A DNA stretch of 64,000 bases, taken from positions 188,446,930 through 188,510,929 of the forward strand of contig OY856188.1 in NCBI GenBank assembly GCA_963693315.1, written 5' to 3'. How positions within the stretch are numbered: the first letter of the stretch is position 1; the number at the start of each line of letters is the position of its first letter. Shown in pieces: positions 34,395-45,786 of this stretch. Made by a program: the position numbers and the translations under genes. The notes beneath the pieces were generated by a model. That model searched no databases. It saw only the letters and a program-made list of their open reading frames with translations, and was not told where the DNA came from. This stretch comes from Diogma glabrata. Lineage: Eukaryota > Arthropoda > Insecta > Diptera > Cylindrotomidae.

Positions 34395-37300
34395 CAGTGT
34401 TGCAAAACGGAAAAAAATCATAACGTTATACGTTTCGTTTTTATAACATTATAATAATTTTTTCGTTACGTTATTTCGTTGTATAACATAAAAATTTATT
34501 CTTTATTACGTTATAACGTTATAATTGCGTTTCGTGAATATTAAATGGAATATAAAACACTAACAAGAGATAAATATAACAAGAAAATGACAAACAGTAT
34601 TAAAAATATGCTAAACAATATCAAAAAATGTATTTCTTCCATCGTGTGTGCAGTAAAATTGATAAACGAAAGCTTTGAAGCAGATGCACCAGTTTTCCGA
34701 TGTTAAACAGTTTTTTTCCTGGTCGATTCTTATAATATAGTGGACACGCTGGCAATTTCAATATATATCTCTGTTTTGGCTAGTTAATGTAACATTCTAA
34801 ACATATAAAGAAATCGTTTCTGGCTATTTAAAACAACAATTATTATTACAAAACAATTGTTTAATTAAAGCCTAACTATCTTTGAACCAGCCTTCCTATA
34901 ATTTTGCCCAATTTTCTCTTTTTCCAATTAACATGGGATCTTTCGATATGCCATGGATAATATACTAAACAATAAATATTTCATATTTAGTGCGTTAAAC
35001 ATAACTAACAACTAACAAGTGCATAAAAAAGAATCTGATCGAACTACAAAATATTAATTTATTTCATAAAATGTAAAAGTAAAAAAAATGTAACAGTAAA
35101 ATATAAATAACTCATTTTAATGCAAAAAAAATACAACAATTCATTTAAAAAATAAAAATAATAAAATTCACTTTTAAATAAAACAAAGTTTGCTTAGAAA
35201 AGGTTTTTGGTTAATCGGACAGTTTGTTCATAACCAAGATTAGAGTATCTTCTAACAGATCCTCGTCAGTATTATTTCTTTTATCGCTCAGTATCCATTT
35301 TAACATTGAAAATACTCTTTCAACTGACACCTGTGATGCAGGAACGCTTAACACAGTTTTTGACATTTTAGAGAAATGTTCATGTTTTTTATCCCAAAAA
35401 CTAAACACAGCTGTTGTGGATGGCAAAATTTCCATATTATCAAAACTGTCAATTAAAGCTTCCACAGAAATTTTTGGATTCGTTACAACTGATCTTGATT
35501 GCACTTTGACTTTCATGTAATTATATAACAAACCATCTTCTACAATTTGAAATCCATCAGCAATAGGAGTACAATCAATGAGTGATTCATTTACCTCATT
35601 GATATTATAGCTGACGTTGTTAGGTGTATTGTACATATAATTGTATAATTTTAGTAAGTGCTTTTTTGCCAACATATTTTCATTAGCGCTTAATAAATTT
35701 TGATATCGTGGATCAACATATACAGCAGCCATGGTTACCTCACACTTAGATAATATTGATTTTTCTCTAGCTTCCATTGCAGATCTAAGCGATTTTGAAA
35801 ATGTATTTTCCAAACAAGATAGTCGTAATTTGCACCTAAACCAAATGGCATAAGCCTCACTCATTGTAAGCTGCTCTGATTGAAGTTGAACTGTTGCTTC
35901 ATACGGAATTTTTAAAGTTGCAGCCATTTCTTCCATTTTACGCCAATCTCGATCACAAACAGTAAGCTCTGCACACAAAGTTGACATTTCACTACAAAAT
36001 TGTCTTAGTTCAAGTAACCTGACTACCATGTTGTATGTTGAGTTCCACCTCGTAACTAAATTTCTAACCGGTTTTTTAAACCCTTTTGATTTTATCAATG
36101 CAAGAATTGTAGGCGTTCTTAGTTTTATTGCAACAGCTAGTGCTTTTTCTATTATGGTCTTAAACACCGGTACCTTTGATAGCACGTCATTAATTGCTAG
36201 CTGTAGCGTGTGAGTCATACATTTTACCGAAGTTAAAATAGATGAGCTATTGGATCCATTATTAAAAAACACAGAATTCAATTCCTCTTCATCAAATATG
36301 TGTATCACATCATCATTTACATCGTCTTCCAATTGAATTATACCAAGTAACTCAGCAGCTTTTATTACATTACGTCCATTATCTGACGTACAGGTATATA
36401 TATCTTTAATATTAATGTTATATATTTATGTAAAGCTCTTATAACTTCATCACAAATATACTGAGCGGTATGATTTGCTTTTAGTTCCTGTACAGCGAGA
36501 GTTCTAATGCAAATCGTATTTTCCTTAACAAACTGAATATTGACCCCTAATACAGATCTATCTAACCTCGTTGCAGTGTCAATTTTTATTGATAACAGTT
36601 TGCCTTTAATTTCCTCAGTTATAATTTCTCCATAGCGCATTGCTTTTAATTCAATATGTTTCCTAATATTTTGGCGGTTTATAGTTATCCCTAAACTTTT
36701 ACAGATTGGATTAAAAATTTGTTGTAATGAATGGCACTCCAAAGTATTTTATGATAATCCATTAACTGTCACAAGTTCAACAGTCTATCATTTCCGCAGC
36801 ACTCATTGTGAGTGTTATTGTTTTTTTTCCAACTAACACCCCAACTTCAGATAATGATTTTTGACTAGATTCAATTTTGTTTTTATTTTTTTCATTATCT
36901 TTTATAATATTTTGGTAAGTGTCTAAATGCTTACGTTTTAAATGTTGTGTGAGATTACCAGTATGAGTTCCAGGAATATATGTTTCATCTTCACACAATT
37001 TACATTTACTTTTACCTTTTTCTATCGCAAAGTTTTGGTGAATACGTTTACTTTCACTTGATATTATTCTGCCCATACTGTGGATATTTTTTATTTATTT
37101 CTATAAAATAACAAAGTAAATAGAATATTTATATTTTGCTTACTTACCTTAGGTTTAGACAATACGACAAATAAACAGTTCTTGAATAAAAAAAACACAA
37201 TAATCAACCGTTAACCGATTTGACATTTCATATTGTACTTCTTTTCCAAATTTGTTAAAAACAAACCTTTGAACGAAATTGGACTAAAATACAAAATTGT

Positions 37301-37581
37301 ACTAAATTTATAACACATATTTTCAGATTTTAAAACTCATTCCTAGATGTCATAATCTTCAAAATGTTTCATAAACCTAGTTTCAATAAAAAATAAAATG
37401 TATGTACTTAAAATTTTGGAAACGAAATAACAAAAAAAATATTAACGTTATTGTTACGTTTAATGTTATTATAACGCAATTTTATTTTTATAACGTTTTG
37501 AAACGTATTATTATTAATAACGCTATTTTATTTCGTTATTTCGTTTTTGCGTTACGTTTCGAGTAACGTTTTGCAACACTG
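34395..37581 (-). mobile_element. hAT transposon hAT-2, complete with 8-bp target duplications
   Basis: The 3187-bp element has inverted ends CAGTGTTGCAAAACG / CGTTTTGCAACACTG, flanked at 34387-34394 and 37582-37589 by the identical 8-mer TAAAAAAC. Both subterminal regions are packed with CGTTATAACG / TTTCGTTA motifs (34420-34540 and 37440-37570), the expected transposase-binding clusters. It encodes a disrupted transposase on the minus strand. 34540-35200 is otherwise AT-rich 3' non-coding sequence. Confidence 0.95.
35211..37076 (-). pseudogene. hAT transposase of hAT-2, frameshifted
   Basis: 37076-36777 encodes a BED zinc finger (CKLCEDETYIPGTHTGNLTQ, then HLKRKH). Near 36760 the expected ELVTVNG segment is out of frame and followed by a TAA. 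36742-36365 gives the N-terminal core (FNPICKSLGITINRQNIRKH, KIDTATRLDRSVLGVNIQ). A one-base shift near 36415 leads to YTCTSDNGRNVIKAAELLG and then to the 36332-35211 frame with TRWNSTYNMVVRLLEL and the dimerisation motif ASQVSVERVFSMLKWILSDK. Domain order matches hAT-1's enzyme, and the two proteins are evidently related, but this copy carries more damage. Confidence 0.92.
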
Positions 37582-37589
37582 TAAAAAAC

Positions 37590-38127
37590 GAATATAATAT
37601 TCGGCAAATATACGATACAATTCGATTATGACACACATATTTTAAATATTCACTGGTTTTTGGTGCATTATAGAAATAGTTCATATTTTTCGACGCTTAA
37701 AAATTTAACAGAAATTCAATTAAAAAAACATAATTTTAAATTAAATTTAATGATTTTCAAACCGAATTTTTGGAGTATTTTAATTTAAAGTTTTCAAAAT
37801 ATTATATGTCTGCTCCATTTTTGTTTACAATGAAGGCTTCGACTCGTAAATTAATAAAAATGGCAGCATATTTGGCTTTTTTTAAGGCGGAGAAATAAGT
37901 TGTCGCAAATCTTGGTAAATGGCATATATATAATAAAATATAAGATGACAAAAAGCACCATTTTGAAATTTGACCAAAATCGAATAACTGGTTCAGGAAT
38001 GGAAGCATGTTTGGTGGATCTTTTTGGTTTGTATGGTCAAGTCATTCATTTGTTCATTTGTGGTTATATTTTTTATTCACCTATTCAGTCTCGTACTAAA
38101 TGTTATATGAGTTGGATGTGTCGATTG
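37590..38127. other. AT-rich stretch, no gene recognised
   Basis: Overlapping 68- and 76-codon frames on opposite strands show no domain. Confidence 0.4.
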
Positions 38128-38700
38128 TAGATGGTGGTCATGGTGGTTATCGTGGCCATGGTGGTCATGGTAGTCATGGTGGTAAAAGGTCATGGTGGTC
38201 ATAGTGGTAATGGTGATCACGGTGTTCACGGTGGTCATGGTGGTCATAGTGTTCACGGTGGTCATGATGGTCATGTTGGTCATGGTGTTCACGGTGGTCA
38301 TGGTGGTCATGGTGGGCATGGTGGTTATGGTGGTCACGGTGGTCATGGTGATCACGGTGGTCGTGGTGGTCATGGTGGTTATGGTGGTCACGGTGGTCAT
38401 GGTGGTCACGGTGGTCGTGGTGGTCATGGTGTTCACGGTGGCCATGATGGTCATGGTGTTTAAGATGGTCATGATGGTCATGTTGGTCATAGCGGTCATG
38501 GTGGTCAAGGTGGTGATGGTAGTCATGGTGGTAATGGTGGTCACGGTGGTCATGGTGGTCATGGTGTTCACGATGGTCATGATGGTCATGATGGTCATGG
38601 TGGTGTCACGGTGGTCATGGTGGTCATGGTGTTCACTGTGGTCATGATGGTCATGATGGTCATGGTGGTGTCACGGTGGTCATAGTGGTCATTGTGTTTA
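38128..38700. repeat. GGT-CAT-GGT minisatellite, about 570 bp
   Basis: Variants of GGTCATGGTGGTCACGGT are repeated in 9- to 12-bp steps. Because the step is a multiple of three, frames stay open on both strands: His-Gly repeats on plus frame 1 (38131-38463), Val/Met runs on frame 2 (38192-38647), Met/Thr runs on the minus strand. No start context, signal peptide or flanking exon supports a gene. Confidence 0.9.
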
Positions 38701-41045
38701 GAGTTTGCATCCCGCACTTTCCCGGGCGGGAAAACAATATTTGTGTTGATTAAATTTGTTTTGTTAAATAGAAAAATAAGTACGGGTAATCTTTGCACGC
38801 GGTTGACATAAATTTCTTTGGCTACTGTGGCAGGTATTAATAAAAAGATGAAATATAAAATAAATATGTTATATTACAATTTAGAGTTGCATTTTTTGAT
38901 AATATAATTTACTGTGTAATAAAAAGCAATATTTACATAATGTATTACAAAGTCAATTCAATTATTAGAATAATTGAAATATGAAATTAGAGGTTTATGA
39001 CAAATTTGCTAAATTTATTGAAAAATGCATTAATTGTTGTACCAATTGTTAAATTAAGTGGACATGCATTCGTCGTGAAATTTAATTTGTAATACGTTGT
39101 AAGACTTTGTAAAACATGTAAATATGGCTTTTTATTCCACAGTGTTGTAATTATATTATCAAGAATATTAGAAAGAAACTCAAAATTTCAATATGACATA
39201 TCTATTTTATTTTATATATAATATTTTTAGTAATATCTGCTGCAGTGGCCAAAGAAGTTTTGCTTCAACAGAAAGAAATGTTGAGAATGTTCAAATAAAT
39301 AACGTTTAACTTAAATTTGTTGAAAACATGTTGTAAAAGTTTACAGTAAATTGATAAATTTACAATAAAATTAAATATATAAATTTTTTGAAATAAATAA
39401 AGTTATTGTACAAAAGTTATTGTGAAGTCTTTTCCTGTGATCTCTGTGATCACTTTCATCATTTGCCTTATAGTGCAAAGCTGCTGCAGGACCATATAAG
39501 GACGAATGGATAACAATAAGGTATCAAATTTTAATTTATATGTATTATGTTTAAGTTCTACTATAACTATTTAGTTATGAGATAATTTAACTAACGTTAT
39601 GGGGAGAACATGGCAGCAGTGTGGTTTGGTTGACCAAAATTAAGCTTTATAGTCTGGTTTGTAATCCTTGACGGGAATTCAAGACCTAGACACGCTCTGA
39701 CACTTCACTCACTACCATCCTCTGGGTTCTAGTCGGCCTTAGATACCCGTCGTCAGAGCCAATGTCTAGGTAATACATTTTTGTTAAAAACTGATTTCTA
39801 GGCAACTAGAAGCAGTATTTTACAGTTTCTAGAAAATTTGTCTATTGGACCTTAAAAAATTTAAGAAAATTTAATAAAGAAATTTTGGTTAATTAATAAT
39901 AGTTTTAGCAAATTTGTCTATTAGACCTTTAATAATTTAAGAAAATCCAATAAAGAAATTTTTGTTTTAATTACTTTATTCTTAAAATTATTTAAATCTA
40001 TTTATTTGAAAAATATATTTTAGATTTATATCTTGATGTAAATTTTTATTAATAAAATTTTTTTTAATTAATTCTCCTAAAACTATTTATTTATTATTCT
40101 AAACAAAACTATTTTATTCAACAAAATCCATTTATTTAACTTTCAAGAACTATTGTTCTTATTTATTTATTTTGAAAATAAAATATATTTATTTATTTAT
40201 TTTTTTAAAGTGTTTGTTTATTTATTTATTATATTTATTAAATTTATTTATTTAATTTGAAATAAAATCTATTTATTTATTCAATGTATTTATTTATTTA
40301 CTTACTATTCAAAGTTGATAAGAGATTTCCAAGTCCAAAATTTGTTTGCTGAAAAAAAACAACAACCAAATATGGTACAAATGACCAATGTCACCTAATT
40401 CTTGAATTCTCGCGCTCGCGAGCACTCCCCAAAAATGCAGGTGAGAACGGACCGGATAAGCCCCTAACGACCAGATTCTACAGAACGGTTTCTACCCTAA
40501 TTGAAAAGAAACAACCATGACTGTCACGATATGGAATAAAACCAAATTCTACTGACCCAGACATGGTTGCTCTACCTAAAACTAAACTAAAAATAAATTA
40601 CTAGAACTAATGACGTTTTCTTGGAGAACGCTCCCGAGCGCCAGGCTTCAAGTCTTAAACTCCATAGACATTGTTCTATTGTAAAAGCTAAATTGTTAAA
40701 TAGTTAAATTTGAAATTGTATGAGGTGAAGCGTCTGATCCTGAAAAAAATGTTAATTGGTTCCCCCCTTCATATCATCGAAGAAGCCTCTGAGCAAAGAA
40801 TGGTACTGCTAGTTTGTACCTAAGAACAAACACAGCAGCACCACTCCCCATCATCTGAGAAGTCCCACGCTGAAATGAAGAGAAGAAACCAATGATCGTC
40901 GATCGCATGTCCATGATGGACAGAGGCGACCTAAGAACATAATTAATGTTAAGGGGTGAAGCCCCATGGATGGATTTTTAGGCCTACCAGTTAAGAAAGT
41001 TTTTTATTTAAACATAAACACACAGTATATAATTGTCAACACTAA
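38701..41045. other. AT-rich host locus left of the big non-LTR insertion
   Basis: 38700-39600 has no recognisable gene. 39835-39965 holds two 73-bp direct copies of a TTTGTCTATT.GACCTT unit. 40120-40320 is a degenerate TTTA microsatellite. 40370-41045 is less AT-rich; read on the minus strand it would lie 3' of the gag-like frame at 52506-53090 once the non-LTR insertion is removed. It contains a GA-rich tract (minus-strand GAAGGGGGGAA near 40765) that could be a polypurine tract, but no coding frame survives. Confidence 0.4.
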
Positions 41046-41260
41046 ACTTACGACTTTTATTTATTTATTTATTTAGCGTATGGTTTTTTTTTTGTGACAC
41101 ATTAAAAATTAAACTTAAAAATAGGTAGACTCTTCTATGAAATCTACCTAAAACAAAACATGGATACACATTAAATGAACTTACAATCGATTTGATTGCG
41201 CGTCTTTTAAGTAAAAATTAAAAAGTAAAATATTTGAACATTGGGCAGTACATTTGAACA

Positions 41261-42249
41261 TTAGATGTTTACATCGAGCGAGTCTATCCATGCTACTACA
41301 TCGGGAGTTGCCAAATGGATGTCTGAGATGTTACCATTGTAACGTCGAATTGGACACACAGTTGCAATGTGTTTTATAGTTTGTTGTGGAGCGCCGCATT
41401 CACACTCAGGGGACTCTGAAATGCCCCACTTGTAGAAAGAATCAGCACAACGTCCATGATTCGTTATTATTCGGTTTAATGTGGTCCAGGTATGACGAGG
41501 CAAATCGAAACCAGGTTGGGTAGAAGTCGGGTTAGTAATAGAAAGGCCAGTTGTGTTGTAATGTTGCCAGAAGGTGTCCTAGGCATCCAAGATATTAAAA
41601 TCAGTTGCCAGCAGGTTGCTAGCAGTTTTATGTGGAGGCTTTTTTGACTTCAATCAGCAACGAGTGTTGTCACCGTAATATTCGTGCAAGGGTAACGTGA
41701 TGTTGTTGGTTACCTTTTTATGTTCACGCATGAGAGCATGCGAGCGTCTGAGTGCAGGTGGAGCGATATTGCTTAACACAGGGAGCCAAGGTAAAGGGGT
41801 GGATCTGATAGTACCACTTATAGTACGCATCGTGGCATGCAGTTGGCAGTCAACTTTTTGAGTATGTGTGCTATTCAACCAGACTGGTGCGCCATACTCA
41901 GCCACTGAGTAAACCAGACTTAGAGCAGTTGTTCGGAGGGTAGCTGGAGTAGCACCCCATGTAGAGCCTGCCAGTTTGTGCAATATATTGTTTCTCGTTT
42001 TAAGTTTTTGTGACGTATTTTCTAGGTGGAGTTTAAAAGAAAGAGTTCTATCGAGAGTAATGCCCAGGTACTTTGGCTGTTGATTGTATTTAATGACAGT
42101 GCCGTTAAATAACACTGATAGTTCGTGTTTTGCCAGTTTGTTGTGGAAACAGGAGCTCTCGGTTTTATTTAGATTGGGAAATAGGCTCCACGTTCGAAAA
42201 TAGTCATTCATTATCGCTAGGTCAGTTGAGAGCAATTCCTCCAAAACAC
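41261..42249 (-). pseudogene. Non-LTR retrotransposon ORF2, C-terminal part (thumb and zinc knuckle)
   Basis: Continues the reverse transcriptase of 45787-47721 across the CACTA-like insertion. Starting at 42249 it reads ELLSTDLAIMNDYFRTWSLF, PNLNKTESSCF, then PKYLGITLDRTLSF, LVYSVAEYGAPVW and STPLPWLPVLSN. TGA near 41656 and TAG near 41578 interrupt it before the C-terminal CECG...TIKHIATVCP zinc-knuckle-like motif (41503-41261). The two stops make it inactive. The set of motifs is Jockey/CR1-like; I do not place it in a clade. Confidence 0.88.
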
Positions 42250-43232
42250 CCCAACAAACAATTAACCGTCCTGCAACCGTTATCTGATCGACCGATTTCA
42301 ACTATACGGTAAATAACAAACCGCTAAATTGGTTTTATAACCATCCCACAACGATAAATGGGTATGAATTAGCAATTGTATAAACGTTAAATAATGGTTA
42401 ACCAACAGTACTAAAAACCCTTGTGCGTCAGTTATTGAACCGTTCTGTGCGTATCACTAAAAACTATAATACAATTTATTGTCAATCTTTAAACGGTGAT
42501 TAAAATGGTTTGCTGACGGTTTTTGCATTTGACAAAATTTACTTTAAATATTATTTGTTGTATAATTAAAACCGTTTTAAGTCAACTTAAAACGGTTCTG
42601 TAACGGTGGATCCACAGTTAAGAAGCGGTTTGTAATCTATTAACTTACTCCTTTGACATTTGATTTTTCCAAATTGTTATCAGTTTGGCAACGATGTTTT
42701 CGTAAACGTTTTGTTTTCGATGTGATATATTTTTAAGGTATAATTAAAATCTAAGTCCAATATTTAAATAATAGAAAATTTTAATGAGGAATCTATGGAA
42801 TATTATTTTCGTCATGTTGCGCATTTGTACGTATAAAAATAATGTGCAAATGAAATTTTATTGTAAAAGTTATCTTTATGTCTCGAAAAATTATAGTGCG
42901 CTACATATAAAAGCCAATTCCAAAAAAAAATTAATACTTTTTCATTATACAGTTTTGATTTTACGTTTTAGAGCGGTTTTGGGACCGTGTGAATAGCATT
43001 GCATATTTTACAAATGGCCACAGTCATGCCAGTTTTCGTTTTCGATCGGTTCGTTTGTGATCTACGAAAAACCGTTGCTCAACTAAAATTATTGCTTGGT
43101 TTGCTTAAGCTCAAAACAAACCGTCTACTAACTACGGCTATTCACTGTTTTCTTTTCAACAAAAGAATATGGTTTATAAATCATAACATTTGAACAGTCA
43201 ATTTTAAGGCATCCAAAAACCGTTCATAAACT

Positions 43233-43803
43233 CATAGACTAAGAGCCCGCGACGGCCAGACATTCGTTATTTTATAAAAGCTGAAAGTTTCTGTGCGCAT
43301 ACCCCCTACTAAGGTGGGAACGATTAACGACATATGAAGTTTGAATCATGGTGGCTTTGGCAGGGAGCAGGTAACAAAGGGGCCTCCAAAGTTTCGTGAA
43401 ACTATAAAAGGTAATTTTTTTATATATTCTTCGGGGTAGTATTATAAGTCACGTCACCCATTGAAAGACACTTACTATCGTGGTAACCACCCGCCAGACA
43501 CCCTTAAACAGTATCAATTTGTTAAAGTTTAAGGGTGTCTGGCAGGGAGTTACCACGATAGTAAGTGTCTGACAATGGGTGACGTGACTTCTAATACTAT
43601 CCCGAAGAATATATAAAAAAATTACCTTTTATTCTTTCACGAAACTTTGGAGGATCTTTTGATACCTACTCCCTGCCAAAGCCACCATTATCCAAACTTC
43701 ATATGTTGCTAATCGTTCCTACCTGAGTAGTGGGTATGCGCAGAAAAACTTTCAGCTTTTATAAAATAACGAAGGTCTGGCTGTCGCGGGCTCTTGGTCT
43801 ATG
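43233..43803. mobile_element. Foldback element FB3, about 280-bp arms
   Basis: Ends CATAGACTAAGAGCCCGCGA and the near-inverse TCGCGGGCTCTTGGTCTATG enclose arms with TAAAAGCTGAAAGTTT, CCTCCAAAG, CACGTCACCCATTG and TTACTATCGTGG mirrored around about 43520. It lies within the CACTA-like element. Its termini match FB1's (ATAGACT.AGAGCC...CAGAC), and 26438-26600 is a fragment of the same subfamily. A 30-bp stub of its right end reappears at 47951-47980 because the tandem duplication starts inside it. Confidence 0.9.
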
Positions 43804-44087
43804 ATGGATTTTAACTATTGTTTTTTTGTTTATTTTTTTTTTTTGTTTAAAATACCGGTTATCAGGTCATGCGTTTTGACAACGTAGGTTTTGTTTGAAC
43901 TAAGTTAAACGTAAGACATCATAATTTAAGTGAGAATATTCATATAGTATGCAGTTTCTAGTTTTTCAAAATCCTTAAATTTAAAAATAAAGGTGGTTTG
44001 ATATTGTCTTTAAATTTATATTATATATTTATATTTAATTAACAACAAATTTGTTGCTTTTAGAATGTCATTTACACTTGTAATCAT

Positions 44088-45002
44088 TCATGAAGACGAT
44101 TCAGAAGCAGATAGTACGGTACGGATAGATAATGTACGGAACTCGAGCCCTTTCCAGAACTTTAAGCAATCTAGACCTCTTATTGCGCGATGTATTTTAG
44201 TAGGTCTATATTTATTAAAGCTCACAAGCAACCTGGAGGTTTCTACAATCTGCACTGCAGACCATTTTGTTCGAAAATTGAAACTACCGCAGGTCCATCC
44301 AACCAAACATTTCTGTATTACACCTGAAAAAATGTACCTCTTTTAGTTAAATAAATATCAAAAATTAAACATATTTTTACCAAGATCTAGCAAATGTAAC
44401 GAGTCTGCAATTATAAAATCTTCAACCATATCAATGGGCAGTGCCTCAAGCATTGGTTCACATATATGGTGATCCGGATCTTCTCTATTACAAAAGCTCT
44501 TATCAGTTCTCAATGGGCAATCGATTCGGGGAAAACTCATTTGATGCCAGCCATTTTGGGAATTAAAATAAACAGTACCTTTAACAAATGCTCTTGCTGG
44601 TGTATCACAAATGAAGCATCTCACTTTGATTGAAATTTTTTGCTGATATACAACAACGCCATTTTGCAAACAGTCAACAAGTTCTTTGACAAATTCTCCC
44701 AAATACTCTTGTGGATCTGGTTTTTTTACCCCACTATATATGCCAATTATCATGGGGTTGCTATTTGGCATATTGACAAATTTGAATAATATTGGCCAAA
44801 ATTCTGTTAAAGAACTCTTGTAAAGTGGAAGTCCATCGATGTTAAATGAAACCAAAAGCTCATATGGCTGTTGAATATCACTAAATATGGTTTTTAAACA
44901 TCTTTTTAACCCATAATGCCAATACATTCCATAGTCCATTTTTGTTATATTGACGACTGATATCGACGGTGTAGATAAAAACGTTCTCGCATCCTTTGGC
45001 AA
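44088..45002 (-). pseudogene. CACTA/EnSpm-type transposase-related ORF, two exons, copy 1
   Basis: Exon A: the frame is open from about 45035 (NAILTNFGVDGLPKDARTFL) to 44381. It includes VSFNIDGLPLYKSS, WPILFKFVN, PMIIGIYSGVKKPDPQEYLG, KVRCFICDTPARAFVKG and PIDMVEDFIIADSLHLLDLG. Exon B: 44323-44088, after a TTTTTTCAG acceptor and in phase with the GTAAAAAT donor. It gives VIQKCLVGWTCG and YRPTKIHRAIRGLDCLKFWK then GLEFRTLSI. This is the order seen in the long uncharacterised proteins encoded by animal EnSpm-like elements. Upstream, 45144 to about 45040 starts MPKNKVNKHGSSNFRRSTKP, perhaps a further exon. The protein is much shorter than family members, so the element is probably non-autonomous. 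The opposite-strand frame at 44065-44346 is a shadow. Confidence 0.6.
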
Positions 45003-45786
45003 TCCATCAACACCGAAATTCGTTAAAATAGCATTTTTAATCAGTCACTTTCACTTTTCGATAATATGTTGCAGCCCGCGTAAATGGTTTGGTCGATCTC
45101 CGAAAATTAGATGACCCATGCTTATTTACTTTGTTTTTAGGCATAATGGAAAACAACATTCAATTCTCCACTAGAAAAAAAAATTCGCAAATCGCTGCGT
45201 AAAATAGCAATTTTTTATGAATTCTGCTAATATTAAAAATTATTTGTTTTATTTTATGTATATCATTAAATGTCAAAAGAACGGTTTTAAGCTTTTGAAT
45301 TAATAACCGTTTCCAAACCAAGAATTTAACAGAGTTATATTGCGATAGTTTGCTAGCAGTTTCTTGACTGATGTTTAAAAACTTATTATTTTAGTTAAAT
45401 TTTACCAACCAAAAACCGTTAGTTAGTCCATAACAAACAACTAAAATTAAAAGGTTAAATTTATGTAATTAAAAAACTGTTAAAATCAATATTATTATTA
45501 ACCGAAATTCCACGACTTATAAACTCAAAACGAATAACGGTTAGTTAACCGCAAAATGTTGATAGTTTATACGGGTGGTTAACCCACCGTTATTTCACAA
45601 ACACATTTCAACCGATATGATATTTTAGTTTTTTTACTGTTTCATAACCCTCAAATATCAACCGTTAAGAAGTAATAGATAAATTCCCAAAAATTTCTAA
45701 TAAAGTTGAAAATGATCGGTGAAATGCTAGTCCTGCGACGGTTTTTTGCAACCGCTAGGCTCAACGGTTGGAAATTGTTTGTTGGG

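Larger units (their letters stand above)
42250..45786 (-). mobile_element. CACTA/EnSpm-like DNA transposon inserted in the reverse-transcriptase ORF
   Basis: Terminal inverted repeats CCCAACAAACAATT flank it, with 2-bp target duplication AC (48-49 of 422xx and 45787-45788). Removing the element plus one AC restores the reverse-transcriptase frame exactly. Subterminal regions (42255-43200 and 45250-45780) are crowded with AACCGTT / AACGGTT motifs in both orientations, as in CACTA elements. The ends do not begin CACTA, so the superfamily rests on the ORF and the subterminal design. 42300-43230 has no convincing gene. Confidence 0.8.

Noticed and set aside
38131..38647. Long open frames (His-Gly, Val-Met, Met-Thr runs)
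   Set aside because: They are reading frames of a 9/12-bp minisatellite, open on both strands, with no start context or flanking exon.
44065..44346. Plus-strand 93-codon frame (and its copy at 48242-48523)
   Set aside because: It is antisense to exon B of the CACTA-type ORF, which carries recognisable family motifs and good splice sites.
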